Positions 53,153-62,522 are shown, counted from the first letter of the stretch. The stretch is DNA of 64,000 nt from JANMCE01 sp963791625 (GCA_963791625.1 CAWBTA010000006.1:992001-1056000), one strand, 5' to 3'. Notes: generated by a model not told the origin, from the sequence alone. Numbers and translations are program-made.

Positions 53153-54463
53153 TCAGCCCGAGCGCCCCACGGAGGTGACGACAAGGTGATCGATGAACCA
53201 ATCGCGAGCAAGATCGGCGGCCTGTTCGAGGGTGCCCGGCTCTGAGAACAGGTGTGTCGCACCTTCGACGATGGCCAGACAGCTCTCACCGCCCAGTCGA
53301 CTCTGGGCTTGCTTGTTCAATTCGATCACGGCGGTGTCATCGCCTCCGACGATAAGAAGGGTCGGGGCGGTTACCGCCGAGAGTGAGGCGTCAGCGAGGT
53401 CCGGGCGGCCGCCGCGAGAGACGACCGAGGCGATGTTGAGACCTGGTCGCGCCGCCGCCTGCAATGCGGCGGCCGCACCCGTACTGGCTCCGAAGTAAGC
53501 AACACGAAGTCCCGCCAATTCCGGTTGCTCGCGGACCCACCTGGTGACATCGACCAAACGTTGACCGAGAAGATCGATGTCGAACGTCCTCGACCGGTAG
53601 GCCGCCTCTGCGGGCGTCAAGAGATCAAGTAACAATGTCGCCAGACCGGCGCGGTTGAGCACCGTGGCCACATATCGGTTGCGGGGACTCTGCCGACTGC
53701 TTCCACTGCCGTGAGCGAACACGACAAGCCCCTTCGCATGGTGAGGGATTGTGAGATGCCCGGGCAGTCGCGTTGCCGCGGCCTGCACGTCGACCTCTTC
53801 GTCACGGACGGGAGCGGTCGCGTCGAGTAGCGCTGTCGCGGCCTGCCGGAGACAGGCAACCACTTCGTCGTCGGAGGTCTGCCCGAAGTCGTTGTAGAAC
53901 TGGCCGATCGCCATGAACGGATACGGGGTGTCCAGGCAGACCAGTTCGTCAGCATACGATTCGAGTCGTTCGGTCCAGTCGATCGGCGCTACCGGGACGG
54001 CCAGAATGACGCGGCGGGCGCCTTCCGCTTTCGCTACCTGACACGCTGCTATCGCCGTTGATCCGGTGGCAATGCCGTCATCGACGATTACGACGACGCG
54101 ACCAGCGAGTGGCGTACGCATCCCATCAGGGCGGAATCGTTCGGCCCTTCGTTCCAGCTCAGATCGTTCGCGTTGTTCCACCTTGTCGATATCGGTCGCG
54201 GAGATCTCGAGCTGGCGTACGACATCGGTGTTGATGACCCGTACATCGTCCTCACCGATGGCTCCCATACCGAGTTCAGGTTGAAACGGCACGCCCAGCT
54301 TTCGCACCACGATCACATCGAGCGGAGCGTGAAGCATTTTGGCTACCTCCGCCGCCACCGGAACGCCGCCGCGGGGAAGTCCGAGCACGATCACGTCGTC
54401 GTCTCGAAGGTAGGCCAGGCGCTTCGCCAGCTGCTTGCCGGCGTCGGAACGGTTCACAAACAC
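53153..54463 (-). CDS. Phosphoribosyltransferase / dienelactone-hydrolase fusion
   Basis: The 436-residue product has a type I phosphoribosyltransferase domain (about 1-215; PRPP loop V-V-V-I-V-D-D-G-I-A-T-G-S-T). A C-terminal alpha/beta hydrolase domain follows (about 225-430; V-V-F-A-H-G-S-G-S-S and nucleophile elbow G-A-S-T-G). The M. tuberculosis DosR-regulon protein Rv0571c has this fused architecture and a similar length. The biochemical role of the fusion is unknown. A box-like palindrome lies 83 nt upstream. Confidence 0.87.
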   Translation of the reverse strand: MFVNRSDAGKQLAKRLAYLRDDDVIVLGLPRGGVPVAAEVAKMLHAPLDVIVVRKLGVPFQPELGMGAIGEDDVRVINTDVVRQLEISATDIDKVEQRERSELERRAERFRPDGMRTPLAGRVVVIVDDGIATGSTAIAACQVAKAEGARRVILAVPVAPIDWTERLESYADELVCLDTPYPFMAIGQFYNDFGQTSDDEVVACLRQAATALLDATAPVRDEEVDVQAAATRLPGHLTIPHHAKGLVVFAHGSGSSRQSPRNRYVATVLNRAGLATLLLDLLTPAEAAYRSRTFDIDLLGQRLVDVTRWVREQPELAGLRVAYFGASTGAAAALQAAARPGLNIASVVSRGGRPDLADASLSAVTAPTLLIVGGDDTAVIELNKQAQSRLGGESCLAIVEGATHLFSEPGTLEQAADLARDWFIDHLVVTSVGRSG

Positions 54464-54545
54464 CTCGACCCCTCCCTGTTGATTTTCCCTTCACTCTCGC
54501 AGCCCGGTTGTCCTGCCGACAGGTGCCATAGAACGTCGATTCGAA

Positions 54546-54559
54546 GGGCCTTAGACCCT
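54546..54559 (-). promoter_or_regulatory. Possible DosR-like palindrome upstream of PRTase-hydrolase gene
   Basis: The plus strand reads GGGCCTTAGACCCT. The GGG and CCC arms are separated by 7 rather than the usual 8 nt, so it is a near-miss. It lies 83 nt upstream of the start, near the 70-80 nt class. Confidence 0.35.
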
Positions 54560-54565
54560 TTCTTG

Positions 54566-55228
54566 TCAACCTACGCGAAGCCTCCGGAAGGGTGGGGGGC
54601 GGCCAAATCGGAACTGAAGAGCGAACAGCGCGCTGGTGATCGCCGCCCATGCACACCACAGGGACGCGAGGCCGTTGAGGGTGGCCCGGGATAGGAAGGC
54701 GACAGCGATCAGATTGATCCAACCGAAGATGGCCACGCTGCGATATCCCGAGAAGATCAGTGAGCCGCACGTGGCTGTCACGTAGGCGGTAACGACGAGG
54801 CCACCAGCGCGAAGGTCAGTGCCGTACGCGATGTGGAATTGTCCGAGGCTGGCGGTTACCGGGCCTCGAACCATCGCCGCGAAGAGCAGGGTCGCCACGA
54901 CGGCGCCGAGGGCGATGAACGCCGCGATGATACGTCGACGCCGACCCAGGGGTTCGAGCAGAAAGATGGCTGCAGGCAAATAGATCGGCAGAATGACAAA
55001 CGCGATGAGGAGATAGATCCATGTGCTGATCCGGCCGACAGGGGCGCTGAATCGTCCTTGAAGCCCCCACCAAACGAATGCTTCCACCAACTGATGGCCG
55101 GCGAGCAGAAGCGGCAGCGCTGCCAGCGCTCGATACTCGGAGCGCTTGTCGACGTGGCGGATCACATCGACACCGATTGCTCCGATGAGCAGCCCGCCAA
55201 CCAGATCAGCCTGCGCAGAAAAGCACAC
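54566..55228 (-). CDS. DUF6629-like membrane protein
   Basis: The 220-residue product starts from GTG 55228 with V-C-F-S-A-Q-A-D-L-V-G-G-L-L-I-G-A-I-G-V-D. This opening, followed by A-A-L-P-L-L-L-A-G-H-Q, is typical of DUF6629 proteins. It has about seven hydrophobic helices and no known function. The frame is open to 55384, but that part shows no homology. It is upstream of the PRTase-hydrolase gene on the same strand with a gap of about 100 nt, so it may be separately transcribed. Confidence 0.78.
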   Translation of the reverse strand: MCFSAQADLVGGLLIGAIGVDVIRHVDKRSEYRALAALPLLLAGHQLVEAFVWWGLQGRFSAPVGRISTWIYLLIAFVILPIYLPAAIFLLEPLGRRRRIIAAFIALGAVVATLLFAAMVRGPVTASLGQFHIAYGTDLRAGGLVVTAYVTATCGSLIFSGYRSVAIFGWINLIAVAFLSRATLNGLASLWCAWAAITSALFALQFRFGRPPPFRRLRVG

Positions 55229-55382
55229 GACCCGACCGTAACAGGGTGTGTCACGACCGCAGGGGTGAGCGCGGGAGTGACTATTGGTCATCGAGAAGGT
55301 GACCACTGGCCGGGGCGCTCGCCGGGTAATCGGATGATGCTGAAAGCGAAGGCGCACCGCGCCACGACCGAAGGATGGGATC

Positions 55383-56157
55383 ATGAGCGGAGCAGGATCA
55401 TCCCGAAGCGACCGTCGAAGGTTTCACTTGCGGAGAGGTAACGCAAGGCGATTGGTCTTGGCCCTTGGACTCGCCGGTGGTGCAGGGCTCCTGACGTTGG
55501 TACCCGCCCAGCCGGCCGCGGCCTGGCACACGACGATGTCGATCACCACCCGCTGCTCCGATGATCTGCAGAGCTGGCAGGCGACCCTGACGATAACCAA
55601 CGATGACGCATCCAACGCACTCACATTGACGTCGATCACCACGCCGTCGGGCATCCAGTTCTCCGGACTTGGCACAGGGACCGCCATTCCGGCGGCGAAA
55701 GCGGTAAGTGGTACGGCGTCGGGTCTCTCGCTCTCACTCAGCGAGCTTCCCTGTCTCGCTCGTTGCGACCTGGTCGAGTGGTGAGACGGCGCCGAACTCG
55801 GCCACGGTGAAACGGCCCGTCGAGTCGTGTGCGCCGACCTCGACGACGGCACGAAGCACCGCGGCCCCGACTACGGCGGCACCGACTACTGCAGCGCCAA
55901 CTACTGCAGCCACGATCGCGGCCTCAACCATCGCAGCGTCGACGACTGTTGCATCGACAACTGTGGTCGTGCCGACGACGCAGTCGGGAGTGCTCGGTGC
56001 GAGCGTCGTGGCCCCAGCCGCGACGGTTGCTCCCACGAAAGCCCTTCCTAAGACCGGTTCACGCACGGGACCGATCGCCTTTGTCGGCTTGGCGCTGACC
56101 GTTGTGGGCCTGACACTGGTGCGGCTCGGTCGGCCGTCGGAGCCATCGGCGGACTGA
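55383..56157 (+). pseudogene. LPKTG-anchored surface protein split by a frame break
   Basis: The first frame (from ATG 55383) has a twin-Arg-containing signal peptide ending near A-A-A-W and a beta-rich domain to about residue 120. Its frame then leaves at L-S-E-L-P-C. The second frame, one base later, continues with S-F-P-V-S-L-V-A-T-W and a Thr/Ala/Pro-rich wall-spanning region. It ends in the sortase signal L-P-K-T-G, a hydrophobic helix and a basic tail. The two overlap around 55735-55755 and join if one base is deleted. It would be a sortase substrate of about 257 residues. The function of the N-terminal domain is unknown. Confidence 0.7.
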
Positions 56158-56158
56158 G

Positions 56159-59100
56159 GTGGACGGTCTCTGGAGTCGCATTGGTCGGATGCTTTCCCGG
56201 CGAGCACCGATCGTTCTGGTTGTGGTGCTCATCGCTGCCGGTGTGTTCGGCGTCGGTGCGGCCCGGCTGAAGTTTGCGACCGGTCAGGACAGCTATCTCG
56301 ATCGTGGCACGGCCACGGCGAAGGCGAACCGCGCCTACCAGGACACCTTCGGCGGCGAGTCGATGTTCGTCTTGCTCACCGCTAAGCCGGGCAAGACCGT
56401 GACCGATCTCTTCACGCCCGCCAACATGGCGGCCATGGCGTCGGTCCGAGATCGCTTGCAGCCCGAGGCCAACGGGGGAGTCGTGTTCTCGGTGCTTGAC
56501 CCCGTGACGCTGCTGACCTGGAGCAACACGTTGGTCACCAAGGGAATCGCCACCCAGGTGCTCAGTCGGGCCACAGCGCGGGAGACCGAACCGGCCAAAG
56601 CGTCAGCTCGAAAGGCCGATGCGCAGTTGACCCTGGCCCGTGCTCTCGGTGCCGGCAAGCAGAGCATCGACAACCCGGCGTGGGTTTCGTTCCTGCTGCA
56701 CGACAACACCGGCTTCACCCTGAACGGCACGACCGTGGTGCCACCGGCGAACGACAAGTTGGTGCTACGGCGCTCACTGCAATCGTTCATTCCCGACGAG
56801 CGCCACGCACTGTTCGTCGTGGTGCTGAAAGGCAACGCGAGCCTCGATGATCTGGCCGCCGGTAACAAACTGGTGAAACAGGCGTTCAAGGACACGACGT
56901 GGGAGAACGCTGACGCCGTCATCACCGGCACGCCGACGTTTCTTACCGAAATCAACGACTATCTCCAGAAGGGCATGCTGACACTCGGCCTGTTCGCGTT
57001 GGCGGTGATGGTGTTTGTGCTCGGACTTGTGTTCGGGGTCCGTTGGCGGTTTCTTCCGTTGGTTGTCGTGGTCGTCGGTGTCATCTGTGGGTTCGGGGCT
57101 TTTGGTTTCACCGGTGTGAAGCTGTCGCTCGTCACCATCTCGGGCTTGCCGATCCTGATCGGACTCGGCATCGACTTCGCCATCCAGATCCACAACCGCG
57201 CCCAAGAAGAAATCACGACGGAACGGGGGACCGATTCTCCCTTCGCCGAAACCCTGTCTCGGGTAGGCCCGCCGCTGGCATTGGCAACCGTCGTTGCCGC
57301 TGCCGCGTTCCTGGTGATGCTCATCTCAAAGGTTCCGATGATCCGCGATTTTGGCGTTCTCCTGACGATTGGCATCGTGGCCTTGGTGGTGGTCGGTATC
57401 GCGGTCACCGTCGCCATCCTTGCGCTCCGTGAGAAGCGCTCTCCCTCGAAGGCGGGGCGAGGTCACGGACGCAGCGAACGACTGGTGATATGGCTCGGGT
57501 CGTTGCCGGCCAAAGCGGTGATCCCCCTTTGTGTCCTGGCCGTCGTGTTTCCCATTGCGGGCCTGCTGCTTGAGCGCGATGCCCGCATCGAGAGCGACCC
57601 GATCAACTGGGCGAACCAGGGCAGCACCACGATCAAGAACGCTCGACTGCTCGAACACGAGACCGGATTTGCGACGACGCTCGGGGTGTATGTGCAGACG
57701 ACCGGCGCGCCCTCGAACGGCATCTTCACCGATCAGCTTGGTTCGTTCGTGAACGATCTCGAACCGAACGTCGTGCGTGATGAGGGCAAACTGGTCCCAG
57801 CGGGCACGAGTCTGGTCTCGGTGCTGTCATACCTGATGGCGGTACCGGGTGCGACGCCGCTGGCTCCGACCGGTCTCGACCTCCTGCAGGCGTACCAGGC
57901 CGCGCCGCCCGACGTGCAACGGCTGCTCGTCAGCTCGAACGGCAACGCCATGCAGATTCTGTTCAACGTCGGGCCGTCGTCGCTTGTAAATCGTGCCGGG
58001 TTGGTGAAACGTCTCGACGCAGCCATCGCGGATCCGCCATCCGGCCGCGCCGCCCTTCCCCAGGGTGCCACCGCCACGCCGGCGGGGCTCGCTCGAGTCG
58101 GCGTATCGCTGCTGCACAACCTGACCGCGGGACGCAGCGCGCTGACCTACGTGACGTTGCTCGTGGTCGCGGCCGTCTTGATGCTGCGTTTCCGCAATCT
58201 GGGGCTTGCCATTTTGACCATGATTCCGGTGCTGTTCGCGGTGGGTGCCGCAGCCGCGCTGGTGGCGGCGCTCAATATCACGCTGAGCCCGATCACGACG
58301 GTGGGCGCGCCACTTGTCGTGGCCCTCTGTGCTGAGTTCTCGATCTTAATCACCGCGCGTTATGTGGAGGAACGAAGGCACGGCCTCGAACCGCGACCGG
58401 CCATGGATTACGCCGCAGCGCACACTGGACGCGCCTTCACCGCATCAGCCTTGGCGACCATCGGCGGCTTCGGCGTGCTGGTGTTTTCCTCCCTGCCGCT
58501 CCTGCGTGACTTCGGGTCCGTCGTCACGCTCAAGATCGCCGTCGCCCTCCTGAGTGCACTCGTCGTTGTGCCGCCCATTGCGGTGTGGGCCGATGAGCAC
58601 GGATTACTTGGTCGGTTGGGCCCGAATGCCGACCGGCCCGAGTCTCGAAAGATGGGCTGGGCCCCGATTGGCGTCGGCCTTGTGCTCGCTGTTGCGGGTA
58701 TCGCCTTCGGCCTCGCCGAGAGCGGCAAGAAGGAAGCAACCGCGGCCGCCCCGCGAACCATTCCCGAAGCCGGTGTTCCCGCCACCTTGCCCGCCACCAC
58801 CGTCGCGACGACAACCACGACGGTAGCGCCCACCACCACGACCACGGTCGCCGGTGCGACATCCAGCCCGTCCACGGCGACATCGGCCGCCCCGCCAGCG
58901 GCGACGACGCTGCCTCCGGGCCCGGCCGAGAAGCCGACGACGCTCGTGGCCGGTGCGATCTACGATGCCTTCGTGGCCGCAGGCGCCGCTCCCGGCGTTG
59001 CCCGTTGTACAGCTGACCAGCTGGTAGCCAAGACCGCCGAAGATCAACTGATCACCGCCGGAATCGCGCTTCGCCCGCCTTCGGCCGAGGCCGCCCAACT

Positions 59101-59176
59101 GGTCGCCCAGGCGGCCGACGCCTGCGGCGTCTCGGCCGAGGTTCAGGCCAAGGTCCGCACCGCAGCCGGCGGCTGA
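56159..59176 (+). CDS. MMPL/RND-family transporter with Thr-rich C-terminal extension
   Basis: The 1005-residue product starts at GTG 56159, right after the LPKTG gene stop. It has two MMPL blocks, each with a single helix, an extracytoplasmic domain and five helices (first block about 15-430, second about 440-840). The family's D-F-A-I-Q-I-H-N-R segment is present in the first block. A final helix is followed by a Thr/Ala/Pro-rich linker and a small C-terminal domain of about 85 residues, which is unusual. MMPL proteins export lipids or hydrophobic compounds; the substrate is unknown. Confidence 0.87.
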   Translation: MDGLWSRIGRMLSRRAPIVLVVVLIAAGVFGVGAARLKFATGQDSYLDRGTATAKANRAYQDTFGGESMFVLLTAKPGKTVTDLFTPANMAAMASVRDRLQPEANGGVVFSVLDPVTLLTWSNTLVTKGIATQVLSRATARETEPAKASARKADAQLTLARALGAGKQSIDNPAWVSFLLHDNTGFTLNGTTVVPPANDKLVLRRSLQSFIPDERHALFVVVLKGNASLDDLAAGNKLVKQAFKDTTWENADAVITGTPTFLTEINDYLQKGMLTLGLFALAVMVFVLGLVFGVRWRFLPLVVVVVGVICGFGAFGFTGVKLSLVTISGLPILIGLGIDFAIQIHNRAQEEITTERGTDSPFAETLSRVGPPLALATVVAAAAFLVMLISKVPMIRDFGVLLTIGIVALVVVGIAVTVAILALREKRSPSKAGRGHGRSERLVIWLGSLPAKAVIPLCVLAVVFPIAGLLLERDARIESDPINWANQGSTTIKNARLLEHETGFATTLGVYVQTTGAPSNGIFTDQLGSFVNDLEPNVVRDEGKLVPAGTSLVSVLSYLMAVPGATPLAPTGLDLLQAYQAAPPDVQRLLVSSNGNAMQILFNVGPSSLVNRAGLVKRLDAAIADPPSGRAALPQGATATPAGLARVGVSLLHNLTAGRSALTYVTLLVVAAVLMLRFRNLGLAILTMIPVLFAVGAAAALVAALNITLSPITTVGAPLVVALCAEFSILITARYVEERRHGLEPRPAMDYAAAHTGRAFTASALATIGGFGVLVFSSLPLLRDFGSVVTLKIAVALLSALVVVPPIAVWADEHGLLGRLGPNADRPESRKMGWAPIGVGLVLAVAGIAFGLAESGKKEATAAAPRTIPEAGVPATLPATTVATTTTTVAPTTTTTVAGATSSPSTATSAAPPAATTLPPGPAEKPTTLVAGAIYDAFVAAGAAPGVARCTADQLVAKTAEDQLITAGIALRPPSAEAAQLVAQAADACGVSAEVQAKVRTAAGG

Positions 59177-59226
59177 AGGAGTCGCCCTTCAGAAAGCGTC
59201 GCAACAGGACAGCGTCCGATGGAGTC

Positions 59227-59240
59227 ATGACGTTGGTCCC
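59227..59240 (-). promoter_or_regulatory. DosR-like box upstream of haem-binding gene
   Basis: The minus strand reads GGGACCAACGTCAT; the plus core TGACGTTGGTCCCT resembles TGACCATAGTCCCT upstream of hyhB. It ends 35 nt before ATG 59276. The right half is weak. Confidence 0.42.
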
Positions 59241-59275
59241 TGGTCGTCGGCACGGGTGTGCCAGATGCTTGAACT

Positions 59276-59956
59276 ATGACGAAAGCGTTCTCAGGGATCG
59301 GTGCCTTCATCCGCCGACAGCCGATCGCAATGCTCGGCTCCGTCGCCGTGGTTCTGCTGACGGCCCTCGGGAGTTGGCTGATTGGGCTGCAGCCACTCGC
59401 GGCCCTGCTGATCATCGTCATGTGCGTCGGCCCTGCCGTGTTGCTGGTCGCTCGTCAGTCGCGCCGTCTACCTTCGAACGAGAAACTGGGAGCTGGGTCG
59501 GTACTCGGCGACTTCGCCGTCGTCGGCCTGGTGGCGGTGCTGGCCATGCAGGTCGTGCCGTACGGGCGAAGTCATGCGAACCGACCGATCACTGGTGAGC
59601 CGGCCTGGTCATCTCCGCGGACTCGTGAACTCATGGTGCGCGCGTGTTTCTCCTGTCACAGCAACGAGGTCGCCTGGCCCTGGTACTCCAACGTTGCTCC
59701 GATTTCATGGGCTGTTTCCGACCACGTCAGTACCGGTCGGTCGTCGGTGAACTATTCCGAATTCACCGCGGGTGGTGAGCAGGCAGACGAGACGATTTCC
59801 GTTATCAAGAACCGCTCTATGCCACCTGCGTATTTCACCCGTTTCGGGCTGCACTCCGGAGCGAAGCTGACGGACGCGGAGGTCACCGAACTCGTCAACG
59901 GGCTCCTGGCCACGCCGGGCTTCGAGGGCAACGGCGGCGACGGCGACGGCGGATAG
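59276..59956 (+). CDS. Haem-binding domain (CxxCH) membrane protein
   Basis: The 226-residue product has three N-terminal helices (about 15-37, 40-60 and 78-95) and a haem-binding domain with C-F-S-C-H (Cys124, Cys127, His128). The downstream W-P-W-Y and M-P-P-A-Y-F-T-R segments are typical of the Haem_bd family. It could carry one covalent c-type haem on the outer face and act as an electron carrier. A DosR-like box lies 35 nt upstream with a GATGCT hexamer 6 nt before the ATG. The C-terminus is Gly/Asp-rich. Confidence 0.82.
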   Translation: MTKAFSGIGAFIRRQPIAMLGSVAVVLLTALGSWLIGLQPLAALLIIVMCVGPAVLLVARQSRRLPSNEKLGAGSVLGDFAVVGLVAVLAMQVVPYGRSHANRPITGEPAWSSPRTRELMVRACFSCHSNEVAWPWYSNVAPISWAVSDHVSTGRSSVNYSEFTAGGEQADETISVIKNRSMPPAYFTRFGLHSGAKLTDAEVTELVNGLLATPGFEGNGGDGDGG

Positions 59957-59969
59957 CGGTGTCAGCACG

Positions 59970-62522
59970 TTGATCGAAAGCGAGATCGGGCCCAACACAC
60001 TCGAGGAGGTCGGACTCCCGGTTCCACCGCCCGGGATGATCGGTTTGACCACGAGCGAAGCTGGCGAACGCCTCGCGGAGCACGGACCGAACCGCTTGAT
60101 ACCCACGAAACGTCGGGCGTTTGTGCCACGTTGGCTTTTGCGGGCCATCACCGATCCGATGGCCATCCTGCTCTTGCTCGCGGCGCCGACATACTTCCTG
60201 ATCGGCGACACAACCGATGGCGTGATTGCCCTGGTCGCGCTGGTACCGGTTGCCGGTGTCGGGTGGCTCTTGGAAGCCCGCGCCGCTCGCGTCCTCGACA
60301 GTCTTCGCTCCCTTACCTCTCCGACCGTGGTGGTTTGGCGCAATGGAAACCACGAGCGAGTCGGCAGCGAAGACCTGGTACCCGGTGACCTCATGATCGT
60401 GCGGGAGGGCGACGTGATCGCTGCAGACGCCGACGTGGTAGCTGGAACCCAACTGATGGTGGATGAGTCGGCGCTCACCGGCGAATCGCAACCGATCACC
60501 AAGACAACCGGGGCCGGTGAGGAGCAAGTCTTCGCCGGCACGACGGTCGTGTCCGGTCGAGGCATCGCGCGAGTCGCGGTGACGGGAATGGCAACGAAAT
60601 ACGGCTCGATTGGCGCTCTACTCGTCAACATCGAGGAGACCTCCACTCCGTTGCAGCGAGCGGTCGGGCGTCTCGTTCGTTGGCTGAGCGTGGTGGCCGG
60701 CGCGTTCTGCCTGCTCGTGGTCGGCGTCGAGGTTGCCCGAGGAAAGGGCTGGGGGCCAGCGGTGATTGCCGGTATCAGTCTGGCCATTGCGGCCATTCCC
60801 GAAGAGTTCCCGATGGTCTACACGCTCTATCTCGGCCTGGGTGCCTGGCGACTCGCACGTGAGCGGGCCTTGGTGCGTCGCTTGTCAGCGGTGGAGACAC
60901 TCGGGTCAACGACCGTGATCTGCACCGACAAGACCGGAACGCTCACCATCGGACAGATGGCGGTAGCGACTGTCGTGATCTCAGATGGCACGACGGTGGC
61001 GGTTGACGATCCCCGAGCAGCGTCCCTGCTCACCGCCGCCGTACTCGCCTGCGAACCAGAGCCATTCGATCCTCTTGAACGGGCTATCATCGACTCGGCG
61101 GCGCGGTCAGGCGTAGATGTGGCGCGTTTGCATGCCGGCCAATTCATCCAGGACTACCCGTTCGAGCCTGTGAAGAAGTATCTCAGCCACGTCTGGCAGC
61201 ACGGCGAAGTGAGCACAGTCGCGGCCAAGGGTGCGATTGAAGCGCTCGCTGAGATCGGAATGATCGGCACCAACGTCAGCTCGCTGGTCTCGGCCAACGA
61301 CGCACTCGCACGCGATGGGCTGCGAGTCCTAGCCGTCGCGTCGGGTGTGCTTCGGAATACATCGAGCAACCGAGATGACAACGAGGCAAACCTCGTTCTG
61401 CTGGGGCTCATTGCGTTCAGCGACCCCGTTCGGGCCGGTGTCTCCGAGGCTGTGGACCAGTGCCGTGCCGCAGGGATTCGCATCATCATGCTTACCGGTG
61501 ATCACCCGGTCACCGCGCACGCAATTGCGGCTGACCTTGGTTGGCCGTTTGCCTCCGACAGAGGCGCAGAAGAGATCATCACCGGCGACCAACTCGACGC
61601 AATCGACGATGTGGCGCTCACTGATGTGATCGCCTACGCCAATGTCTTCGCCCGCATTCGGCCGGAGCAGAAGCATCGCCTTATTCAAGCGCTTCATGCT
61701 CGGGGCGAGATCGTTGCCATGACCGGTGACGGCATCAACGATGCGCCGGCCCTGCGGGAGGCGGACATCGGTGTCGCCATGGGACAGCGGGGCACGGAGG
61801 TCGCTCGTGAGTCGGCGGCGATGGTACTGCTCGACGACAATTTCGCGACCGTCGTGAGCGCGGTCCGAAACGGCCGACGGATCTTCGACAACCTGGTGCG
61901 GGCTTTTGCCTACCTCATTGCGTTCCACCCGCCACTGTTGTTGGCGGCCCTCATCGTGCCGCTCACGGGACGTCCGCTTCTTCTCCTGCCGGTTCACCTT
62001 GTGCTTCTCGAGTTGGTGGTGCATCCGGTGGTGTCGCTCGTGTTCGAGAACGATCCGGCCGACGCGGGCATCATGAGTCGACCTCCCCGCCCCCCGCATG
62101 CCGGACTCGTCACCAGGCAGTTGTTGCGACCGCTCCTGCTTGGTCTCACCCTCTCGGTCGCCGTTATAGGTCTCTACCTCGGTGCACTGGCGAGACACAT
62201 CATCGAGGACCGGGCCCGAGCGCTGGCGTTTGTCACGCTGCTCGTGGGGCAGGCGATCCTCATCCTGGTGCTGCGACGCGACGGTCTCGGGGGGCAGCGG
62301 AAGACCACCGTAAACCCCGTCCTGCTTCCGATCGTGGCGGCCATCGTCGCCGTCACCGTCGCCGCTGTGCATGTTCCTGCGGCCGCGCACGTGCTCAAGC
62401 TGGCGCCTTTGGGCATCGTGGAGTGGGCTGTGGCATTCGCGGTGGCGGTGGTTGCAACGTGCTGGTCGTCGTGGCGCCACGAAGGGTCCAACGTCGTTCG
62501 CACCAAGGACATTTGTCCATAG
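59970..62522 (+). CDS. P-type cation-transporting ATPase (P2-like)
   Basis: The 850-residue product has an N-terminal cation-ATPase domain, about ten helices, an actuator domain with D-E-S-A-L-T-G-E-S, the phosphorylation motif D-K-T-G-T (Asp320), and the hinge M-T-G-D-G-I-N-D-A-P. It resembles CtpF-type Ca2+/Mn2+/alkali cation ATPases; CtpF (Rv1997) is a DosR target in M. tuberculosis. TTG 59970 is the only upstream start that keeps the N-terminal domain. It lies 13 nt after the haem-binding gene and is probably in the same operon. The ion is inferred, not shown. Confidence 0.87.
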   Translation: MIESEIGPNTLEEVGLPVPPPGMIGLTTSEAGERLAEHGPNRLIPTKRRAFVPRWLLRAITDPMAILLLLAAPTYFLIGDTTDGVIALVALVPVAGVGWLLEARAARVLDSLRSLTSPTVVVWRNGNHERVGSEDLVPGDLMIVREGDVIAADADVVAGTQLMVDESALTGESQPITKTTGAGEEQVFAGTTVVSGRGIARVAVTGMATKYGSIGALLVNIEETSTPLQRAVGRLVRWLSVVAGAFCLLVVGVEVARGKGWGPAVIAGISLAIAAIPEEFPMVYTLYLGLGAWRLARERALVRRLSAVETLGSTTVICTDKTGTLTIGQMAVATVVISDGTTVAVDDPRAASLLTAAVLACEPEPFDPLERAIIDSAARSGVDVARLHAGQFIQDYPFEPVKKYLSHVWQHGEVSTVAAKGAIEALAEIGMIGTNVSSLVSANDALARDGLRVLAVASGVLRNTSSNRDDNEANLVLLGLIAFSDPVRAGVSEAVDQCRAAGIRIIMLTGDHPVTAHAIAADLGWPFASDRGAEEIITGDQLDAIDDVALTDVIAYANVFARIRPEQKHRLIQALHARGEIVAMTGDGINDAPALREADIGVAMGQRGTEVARESAAMVLLDDNFATVVSAVRNGRRIFDNLVRAFAYLIAFHPPLLLAALIVPLTGRPLLLLPVHLVLLELVVHPVVSLVFENDPADAGIMSRPPRPPHAGLVTRQLLRPLLLGLTLSVAVIGLYLGALARHIIEDRARALAFVTLLVGQAILILVLRRDGLGGQRKTTVNPVLLPIVAAIVAVTVAAVHVPAAAHVLKLAPLGIVEWAVAFAVAVVATCWSSWRHEGSNVVRTKDICP
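62506..62519 (+). promoter_or_regulatory. DosR-like palindrome at end of P-type ATPase gene
   Basis: AGGACATTTGTCCA is a clean palindrome (GGACA-N2-TGTCC). It overlaps the last codons of the ATPase gene and lies 69 nt before the ABC permease ATG 62588. Both the position and the distance fit the second class. Confidence 0.4.

Noticed and set aside
55840..55970. Short repeated ACTACTGCAGC-like units, considered as a tandem repeat or CRISPR-like array
   Set aside because: They encode the Thr/Ala/Pro linker of the LPKTG protein; the unit is short, irregular and without spacers.
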